Source: Hyphomonadaceae bacterium (GTDB lineage: Bacteria > Pseudomonadota > Alphaproteobacteria > Caulobacterales > Hyphomonadaceae). Taken from it: a stretch of 11,221 nucleotides of DNA. A model generated the notes under the pieces. That model did no database searches and was not told where the DNA came from. It saw nothing but the letters and a program-made list of their open reading frames with translations. Positions 7,184-11,221 of the stretch are shown piece after piece; the stretch's first letter is position 1; every line of letters begins with the position of its first letter. Where the stretch lies: NCBI GenBank assembly GCA_030696545.1, contig JAUYSA010000307.1, positions 1-11,221 on the forward strand. Direction: 5' to 3'. Both the position numbers and the translations under genes were made by a program.

Positions 7184-7217
7184 TGCGGCCCCCGGAAAGA
7201 AATTTCCGGAGGCCGCA
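7184..7217 (-). terminator. Strong hairpin after the DUF6481-type gene
   Basis: A 15-bp stem (7184-7198 with 7203-7217, one wobble pair) closes a four-base loop. In minus-strand sense the arms read TGCGGCCTCCGGAAA and TTTCCGGGGGCCGCA. It lies about 28 bases past the DUF6481 stop and is followed by TCCGTTTTGG, a short T-run. It is the best intrinsic terminator candidate in the window and would separate the DUF6481 unit from the sigma cassette. Confidence 0.72.
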
Positions 7218-7244
7218 ATTTAACCAGTCAACGCTGCGTCAGGC

Positions 7245-7718
7245 CTAGGCCCGGCGGCGTTCGCGCCCACGCTCGAGGCTAGCGATATAGCGGCGGTGTT
7301 CTTCGAAGGCGTCCACCGGACGTTCTTCACGGGGGCCGCCGGGCTTGGAAACGGTGCGCGTCTCCTTCTTGGCCTTGGCGGCTTCCTTGACTTCTTTCTT
7401 ACGGGCTTTCCGTTCGGCGCGCTTCAGCGCGTCGGTGGACAGCTCAGCGTCGAGGCGAGCTTGTTCAGCGGTGGCGATGGCTTCGAGCCGCGCCGCTTCG
7501 GCGGCGGCGGCAGCTTCCTCGCGGGCGCGCTGGCGCTCGGCCTTTTCAGCTTCGCGCTGGGCACGGATCTCTTCCGTACGAGCGCGACGCTCAGCCTCGT
7601 GGTCGATCAGGACTTCTGCCTGGACCGTTGGCTTGGGTTTGAATTTTTCGAGAAGGGCTTTCTTCGCGGCCGCGGCGAGCGCCTGCCGTTCAGCAAAAGT
7701 CGAATTCTTCGGTTGCAT
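7245..7718 (-). CDS. Charged coiled-coil protein, DUF6481 family
   Basis: The 157-residue product is dominated by Ala, Glu, Lys and Arg and should form a long alpha-helical coiled coil from about residue 40 to 120. Two less repetitive ends flank it: STFAERQALAAAAKKALLEKFKPKPT at the N-terminus and PVDAFEEHRRYIASLERGRERR at the C-terminus. The 'FxxRxxxAxxAKKALLEKFKxKP' opening is typical of DUF6481, a family of small alphaproteobacterial proteins of unknown function. No catalytic residues or membrane segments are visible. The very basic, Lys/Arg-rich helix could bind nucleic acid or ribosomes, but that is only a guess. The ATG directly follows a TAG stop of a possible small ORF in the same frame, and no clear Shine-Dalgarno is seen. 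The gene ends in a strong hairpin. Confidence 0.82.
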   Translation of the reverse strand: MQPKNSTFAERQALAAAAKKALLEKFKPKPTVQAEVLIDHEAERRARTEEIRAQREAEKAERQRAREEAAAAAEAARLEAIATAEQARLDAELSTDALKRAERKARKKEVKEAAKAKKETRTVSKPGGPREERPVDAFEEHRRYIASLERGRERRRA

Positions 7719-7856
7719 CTAGGCTTTCGGAATCAACGGTGAATCGTTGGTGGGAGATGTGCCGGGTACATAGGTCGGCGCGGAGGTTTCGTCCATACCC
7801 TGCGGCATTACGCCAAGTTCATTGCGAATGCGGGGTTGGGAAGCTTGCTTATGCAT
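7719..7856 (-). CDS. Possible 45-residue small ORF upstream of DUF6481
   Basis: An ATG at 7856 opens a frame of 45 codons ending in TAG at 7719-7721, with the DUF6481 ATG as the very next codon. The predicted peptide starts MHKQASQPRIRNELG and is polar, rich in Pro, Thr and Ser (APTYVPGTSPTNDSPLIPKA at the end), with no membrane segment or cysteine. Its frame is open back to the stop of the upstream UdgX-type gene. No good Shine-Dalgarno precedes the ATG, and third-position GC is lower than in neighbouring genes. It could be a coupled leader peptide, a small protein, or simply the leader of DUF6481. I do not recognise the sequence. Confidence 0.42.
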   Translation of the reverse strand: MHKQASQPRIRNELGVMPQGMDETSAPTYVPGTSPTNDSPLIPKA

Positions 7857-7907
7857 GCCGGAATGAGACGGAATTATGATGCCAGAGCTTGCTACAGGCT
7901 GATTGGA

Positions 7908-9353
7908 TCATGCGATCAAGTCGCGGATGCACGCCAGATCGCGGACGAAAGCGGCATACTCCCGCTCGCGATCATCAGGCGTCGGCTGCCGCAGCAGCGA
8001 TGAGGGGTGGACGGTTATGAACCCCGCCTGCCCCTCTCCAGGGAAGGTGTGGACGCCGCGATGGTCGCGAATGGTCAGCGCTTTTCCTTCAAGTGCGTGG
8101 GCGGCTGATGCGCCAAGGGCGACGACCAATCTGGGCTGGACGAAATCCAGCTCCTTCTGGAGCCACCAGCGATAGTGCTTGATCTCTCCGGCTGTGGGGG
8201 ACTGGTGGATGCGACGCTTGCCGCGCTGGACGAATTTGAAGTGTTTCACGGCGTTGGTGATGTAGGCCTTGGTGCGGTCTATCCCGGCCTGCTCCAGCGC
8301 GCGGTCGAATAGCTGGCCGGCGGGGCCGACGAACGGGCGGCCCTGCAGGTCCTCCTGATCGCCGGGCTGTTCGCCGACGAAGGCGATGGCGGGGTGTATG
8401 GGACCTTCGCCGAGTACGGCCCTGGCCGAGCCTTCGACAAAGGGGTCGGCCTTGGCGATGATCTGGTTGAGTTCGGCCAGCGAAGCAGGCCCCTGCTCTG
8501 CCATGGCGGCGACAGCTTTGGCGGGGTTTCGCTTTACGGGTATGGCAGCCTCCTGCTCGATCATCCGGTCAACGCGCGAGGCGGCGGCGTGGACGAGTTG
8601 GGGGATGGCCTGCGTTTCGGGGAGGTTGCGCCAGTATTTCTTGGGCATGTGCTGGCGCATCTGGTTCAGGTTGGTGCGTGCGGGGTTGAACGTGCTTTCG
8701 TAGTAGGTGCGCCAGCCGATCTCGAAGGCGTCGAACTCTGGCGCGTCGGCGCGCGTGCCGGGCGGACCGATGGCGAGTTCTGACTTGTCCCACCAGAGCG
8801 AGCCTTTGGGCGTGAGGATCGCCCAGTCGATGGACGGGAAGCGATCGACGAAGAATTGGGCTGTTTCCTCGATGATGAAATGATCGGGCTCGAACCACGC
8901 GACGAAGCGGGGACCGATTTCCGGGTCGTTCACTTCACGGAAGCGGACGAAGGCGTGCATCTTGTGGAGGTCGCGCCGTACGGATTTTGCCATGGCAGTG
9001 AGTTTTGCGACGAGCTTGTCGCTGGCGACTTCGTGGAGATGGGTTTCGGGGTTCTTTGGACGGCGCATCCGCCAGACGAGTTCATAGAGCAGCGCGTACT
9101 TTTCCGGATCGCTGTGGCAGACGACCAGCCGGATCAGATCGGCGACTGCGCGGGGCAGGATGATCGGCTTTCCGGCAGCGCCATAGGACGATGGTAGCTG
9201 GCCGCCGCCGAAGAGATCGGGCGCGGTGTTGGCGCTCCAGTTGATCTGGTGGTTCGGGATGTTGGACCAGGAGAGGATGCGCAGCGCCTGGCGGAAGCCC
9301 TGCAGGTCTGCGCCGCCGTTGAGCTGGATGTGCTGGTGGGCGGTTGGGTCCAT
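7908..9353 (-). CDS. udgX: UdgX-type uracil-DNA-binding protein fused to a DUF4130-type domain
   Basis: The 481-residue protein joins two domains. Residues about 9-260 match the DUF4130 (TIGR03915-type) putative DNA-metabolism domain, with LVVCHSDPEKYALLYELVWRM, VRRDLHKMHAFVRFREV and FEPDHFIIEETAQFFVDRF. Residues about 290-481 are a uracil-DNA glycosylase superfamily domain of UdgX type: GEQPGDQED at 327-335, GRPFVGPAGQLFDRAL, NAVKHFKF at 367-374, the UdgX-specific loop KRRIHQSP at 379-386 and HPSSLLR at 449-455. In characterised UdgX the His of KRRIH (here H383) bonds covalently to the abasic site after uracil removal. The cysteines expected to hold the Fe-S cluster are absent (A300/D303 at the CxxC site, Y394 where the family has C before RWW or RPW). 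Its ATG overlaps the radical SAM stop by one base (TGATG), so the two are coupled. Confidence 0.9.
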   Translation of the reverse strand: MDPTAHQHIQLNGGADLQGFRQALRILSWSNIPNHQINWSANTAPDLFGGGQLPSSYGAAGKPIILPRAVADLIRLVVCHSDPEKYALLYELVWRMRRPKNPETHLHEVASDKLVAKLTAMAKSVRRDLHKMHAFVRFREVNDPEIGPRFVAWFEPDHFIIEETAQFFVDRFPSIDWAILTPKGSLWWDKSELAIGPPGTRADAPEFDAFEIGWRTYYESTFNPARTNLNQMRQHMPKKYWRNLPETQAIPQLVHAAASRVDRMIEQEAAIPVKRNPAKAVAAMAEQGPASLAELNQIIAKADPFVEGSARAVLGEGPIHPAIAFVGEQPGDQEDLQGRPFVGPAGQLFDRALEQAGIDRTKAYITNAVKHFKFVQRGKRRIHQSPTAGEIKHYRWWLQKELDFVQPRLVVALGASAAHALEGKALTIRDHRGVHTFPGEGQAGFITVHPSSLLRQPTPDDREREYAAFVRDLACIRDLIA

Positions 9354-10576
9354 CAGAACAGGCTCAGCTGCGTGGGCTGAGGCGCGAGGCGCTGGCGCAG
9401 GTCAGCACGGTCGGTTTCGGCTGTGGGGCGCCAGTCGGCGGCAATGATGAAGGGGCGGACGCGCTTCAGGCCGGCGCAGACGCGGGCAACATCGTCGAGG
9501 CGCAGCGTGGCGTGGCGGCGGGCGGCGATGATGCGGTCAACGGCGCGGACGCCGAGACCGGGGACGCGCAGGAGAGCTTCGCGATCGGCCATGTTGACGT
9601 CGACGGGGAAGCGGTCGCGGTTCTTAAGCGCCCAGGCGAGCTTTGGGTCGATCTCAAGGTCGAGCATACCGCCCTCGCCGCCTGAGGCTATCTCGTCGAC
9701 GGCGAAGCCGTAGTAACGGAACAGCCAGTCTGCCTGGTAGAGCCGGTTCTCGCGCTGGAGCGGCGGGGGCTTGGCGGGCAACGCGCTGCTGGCTTCGGGG
9801 ATTGGGCTGAAGGCGGAGTAATAAACGCGGGAGAGTGCGTAGCTGTCGTAGAGCCTTGCGCTGGTGGCGAGCATGTCTGCGTCATTGGTGGCGTCGGCGC
9901 CGACGATGACCTGCGTGCTCTGTCCAGCTGGCGCGAATTTGCGGGCGTGGCGGGATTTCTCCGCGCGGGATTCCGCGATGCGCTCGCCCATCTGGCCCAT
10001 GGCGCGCGTGATCGAGGCGCTATCTTTTTCCGGCGCGTAGGCTTTCAGGCTTTCCTGCGTGGGCAGTTCGAGATTGATCGAGAGGCGATCCGCCCAGAGG
10101 CCGGCCTGCTCGATCAGCCAGGGGCTGGCTTCGGGAATGGTCTTGAGATGGATGTAGCCAGCGAAGCCTTCATCCTTGCGCAGCTTCTTCGCCACGAGGA
10201 TCATCTGCTCCATCGTATAATCCGCCGAGCGGATGATGCCGGACGAGAGGAACAGGCCTTCGATGTAATTGCGCTTGTAGAATTCGATGGTGAGGCGGAC
10301 GACCTCGTTCACCGCGAAGCGGGCGCGCTCCACATTCGAGGAGCGGCGATTGATGCAATAGGCGCAATCGTAGAGGCAGTAATTCGTCAGCAGGATCTTG
10401 AGCAGCGACACGCAACGGCCATCTGGCGTGTAGGCATGACAGATGCCGTTGCCGCTTGTTGAGCCCAGACCATTCGGCCCGGCTTTGCGCTTCTTCGCGC
10501 CCGCAGATGCGCAGGATGCATCATACTTGGCGGCGTCCGCGAGAATGCGGAGCTTGCGATTGAGAGCTTCATCCAC
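9353..10576 (-). CDS. Putative DNA modification/repair radical SAM protein (UdgX-linked family)
   Basis: The 407-residue product carries the radical SAM cluster motif C67-LYD-C71-AY-C74 (CxxxCxxC), expected to bind a 4Fe-4S cluster and S-adenosylmethionine. SSGIIRS (about 111-117) and LKTIPEASPWLI fit the barrel core. Residues about 337-353 (RVPGLGVRAVDRIIAAR) form a helix-hairpin-helix, a DNA-binding element. The protein matches the family consistently encoded next to UdgX/DUF4130 proteins (TIGR03916-type) and annotated as putative DNA modification/repair radical SAM protein; its reaction is unknown. The extreme C-terminus is QLSLF, a sliding-clamp-binding consensus. GTG 10576 is the start, with AGGA seven bases upstream. 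A LexA-type box lies 20 bases before the start. It is the first gene of a two-gene unit with the UdgX-type gene. Confidence 0.92.
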   Translation of the reverse strand: MDEALNRKLRILADAAKYDASCASAGAKKRKAGPNGLGSTSGNGICHAYTPDGRCVSLLKILLTNYCLYDCAYCINRRSSNVERARFAVNEVVRLTIEFYKRNYIEGLFLSSGIIRSADYTMEQMILVAKKLRKDEGFAGYIHLKTIPEASPWLIEQAGLWADRLSINLELPTQESLKAYAPEKDSASITRAMGQMGERIAESRAEKSRHARKFAPAGQSTQVIVGADATNDADMLATSARLYDSYALSRVYYSAFSPIPEASSALPAKPPPLQRENRLYQADWLFRYYGFAVDEIASGGEGGMLDLEIDPKLAWALKNRDRFPVDVNMADREALLRVPGLGVRAVDRIIAARRHATLRLDDVARVCAGLKRVRPFIIAADWRPTAETDRADLRQRLAPQPTQLSLF

Positions 10577-10583
10577 GGCGATG

Positions 10584-10587
10584 TCCT
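10584..10587 (-). promoter_or_regulatory. Ribosome binding site fixing the GTG start of the radical SAM gene
   Basis: AGGA in minus-strand sense (context GCAGGACATCGCC-GTG) is placed seven bases before the GTG at 10576. It supports this non-ATG start over internal candidates. Confidence 0.6.
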
Positions 10588-10595
10588 GCGTTTTT

Positions 10596-10610
10596 GTTCA
10601 CTATATGTTC
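10596..10610. promoter_or_regulatory. LexA/SOS box of alphaproteobacterial type (GTTC-N7-GTTC)
   Basis: The plus strand reads GTTCACTATATGTTC, a perfect direct repeat GTTC-N7-GTTC with an AT-rich spacer. This is the LexA operator form known in alphaproteobacteria such as Rhodobacter, Rhizobiales and Caulobacter. It overlaps the putative -10 of the radical SAM/UdgX unit and ends 19 bases before its start codon, the position expected for repression by blocking RNA polymerase. The match alone could arise by chance, but location and gene content agree. Confidence 0.75.
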
Positions 10611-10627
10611 TAACCCAAATCGCGCAA
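10600..10627 (-). promoter_or_regulatory. Putative sigma-70 promoter for the radical SAM/udgX unit
   Basis: In minus-strand sense TTGCGC (10627-10622) and TATAGT (10605-10600) are separated by 16 bases. Transcription would start near 10592, leaving a leader of about 16 bases with the AGGA ribosome site. The -10 lies inside the LexA-type box. Confidence 0.5.
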
Positions 10628-10654
10628 CTCCGCCCTGTCATTTGATATGTTTGG

Positions 10655-11011
10655 TTAGCCGAATAGCCCCGCATATGAGTCAGGCTTGAAGCCTAAAGAC
10701 AGCTGGCCGTTTCGGTCGAGTACGGGCCGCTTCACCAGCGTTGGGTAGGCGAGCAGCAGAGCGACCGCCTTTTTGGCGTCGACACCTGTCTTCTCTTTTT
10801 CAGGCAGCTCTCGCCAAGTTGTGCTGGCCTTGTTGAGAACCTTTTCCCAGCCCAGTTCCTTGATCCAGCTTTCCACCAGAGCCTTGGTGAGGCCGTCTTC
10901 GCGGACATCGTGGAAGGCGTACTTCAGCGCCTTTGCATCAAGCCATTTCCTTGCGGCGCGCGTAGTATCGCAGGTGGCGAGGCCATAGATCGTGACGCTT
11001 GCTTTGCTCAT
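10655..11011 (-). CDS. ArsC/Spx-family thioredoxin-fold protein, YffB-like
   Basis: The 118-residue product has the same length and layout as E. coli YffB. It opens with VTIYGLATCDTTRAARKWLDA, with a single nucleophilic-type Cys14 in place of a CxxC pair. FHDVREDGL and ELGWEKVLNKASTTWREL follow, then the conserved VKRPVLD near residues 92-98 whose Arg helps bind substrate in ArsC-fold proteins, and LGFKPDSY near the end. The fold is shared with arsenate reductases, but YffB-type proteins are thought to be glutathione-dependent thiol reductases, and no ars genes are present. The start is ATG 11011; the Shine-Dalgarno is weak (AGG about 12 bases upstream). The gene is divergent from the lipoprotein gene and separated by 78 bases from the radical SAM start, which has its own promoter. 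Confidence 0.92.
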   Translation of the reverse strand: MSKASVTIYGLATCDTTRAARKWLDAKALKYAFHDVREDGLTKALVESWIKELGWEKVLNKASTTWRELPEKEKTGVDAKKAVALLLAYPTLVKRPVLDRNGQLSLGFKPDSYAGLFG

Positions 11012-11124
11012 GCGGTGTTCGACCTGCTTTGCCCGATGATGTCCAGGGGCGTAACTTCCGGACTGGAAGAAAGCTACCGCACAGCTATTCTTTAAGGATG
11101 ACCGCGAGAGTCATGGAGGAAATC

Positions 11125-11221
11125 ATGTTCACCGCACGCAACATCAGCGCCACCGTGTTTCTGGGTCTGCTCGCCGCCTGCTCTTCGACAGAACAATCTG
11201 CGAGCACGGAAAGCGCCGCGG
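11125..11221 (+). CDS. Lipoprotein N-terminus (runs off the right edge)
   Basis: An ATG at 11125 with GGAGGA four bases upstream opens a frame that stays open to the window end (32 residues). It encodes a clear lipoprotein signal peptide: basic start MFTARN, hydrophobic core ATVFLGLL, and lipobox LAAC with lipidation at Cys19. A Ser/Thr/Glu/Ala-rich linker of the kind that follows lipidated cysteines comes next. The mature domain is outside the window, so the function cannot be named. It is the only plus-strand gene supported here and is divergent from the YffB-like gene, with 113 bases between the two start codons. Confidence 0.78.
   Translation, partial: MFTARNISATVFLGLLAACSSTEQSASTESAA

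Noticed and set aside
7908..10576. An anti-phage or other wholly new defence system around the radical SAM/UdgX pair
   Set aside because: The pairing of these two families is already known as a conserved DNA repair/modification neighbourhood. No nuclease, ATPase or other defence partner accompanies it here. The new-looking points are its regulation, clamp motif and missing cysteines.
10655..11011. Arsenate resistance gene arsC
   Set aside because: Sequence layout, length and the GLATCDTTRAARKWL and KRPVLD segments fit the YffB branch, and no arsR, arsB or acr3 is present.
11054..11068. CTTCC-GGACT-GGAAG inverted repeat in the divergent region before the lipoprotein gene
   Set aside because: Arms of only five bases. 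It is compatible with an operator but common by chance, and no regulator gene is nearby to support it.

Overview
The window looks like chromosomal DNA from a GC-rich alphaproteobacterium. Clues are the panB–TPR–bamB–der gene order, GTG starts, a GTTC-N7-GTTC LexA-type operator and palindromic intergenic repeats. A Hyphomonadaceae/Caulobacterales-like source is my inference from protein style; it is not proven by the sequence. Nearly every gene is on the minus strand, so transcription runs from high to low coordinates. Only the lipoprotein start at the right edge is on the plus strand.

Right edge to left: a plus-strand lipoprotein gene begins at 11125. Divergent from it is an ArsC/Spx-fold reductase of the YffB type (10655-11011). 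Next comes a two-gene DNA-damage unit. A radical SAM protein of the 'DNA modification/repair' family (9353-10576) overlaps by 1 nt a protein that fuses a DUF4130-type domain to a UdgX-type uracil-DNA-binding domain (7908-9353). A GTTC-N7-GTTC box overlaps the apparent -10 of this unit, so it is probably LexA/SOS controlled. The radical SAM protein ends in QLSLF, a consensus sliding-clamp-binding peptide. The UdgX domain keeps the KRRIH loop but has lost the cysteines expected for its Fe-S cluster.

Below that, a possible 45-residue small ORF abuts a charged coiled-coil DUF6481-type gene, which ends in a strong hairpin. A three-gene sigma cassette follows (5808-7117): a membrane protein, an ECF sigma factor and a two-TM protein that may be its partner. 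An NnrU-family membrane protein stands between this and the housekeeping operon.

The operon panB (pantothenate synthesis), a YfgM/TPR membrane-anchored protein, bamB (outer-membrane protein assembly) and der (ribosome-assembly GTPase) occupies 609-5041. Two palindromic repeat elements follow it (374-592). The left edge holds the start of an unrecognised minus-strand gene.

Most of the window is ordinary core genome. The parts most worth attention are the SOS-controlled radical SAM/UdgX unit, with its clamp motif and missing Fe-S ligands, the small ORF before DUF6481, and the composite palindrome.
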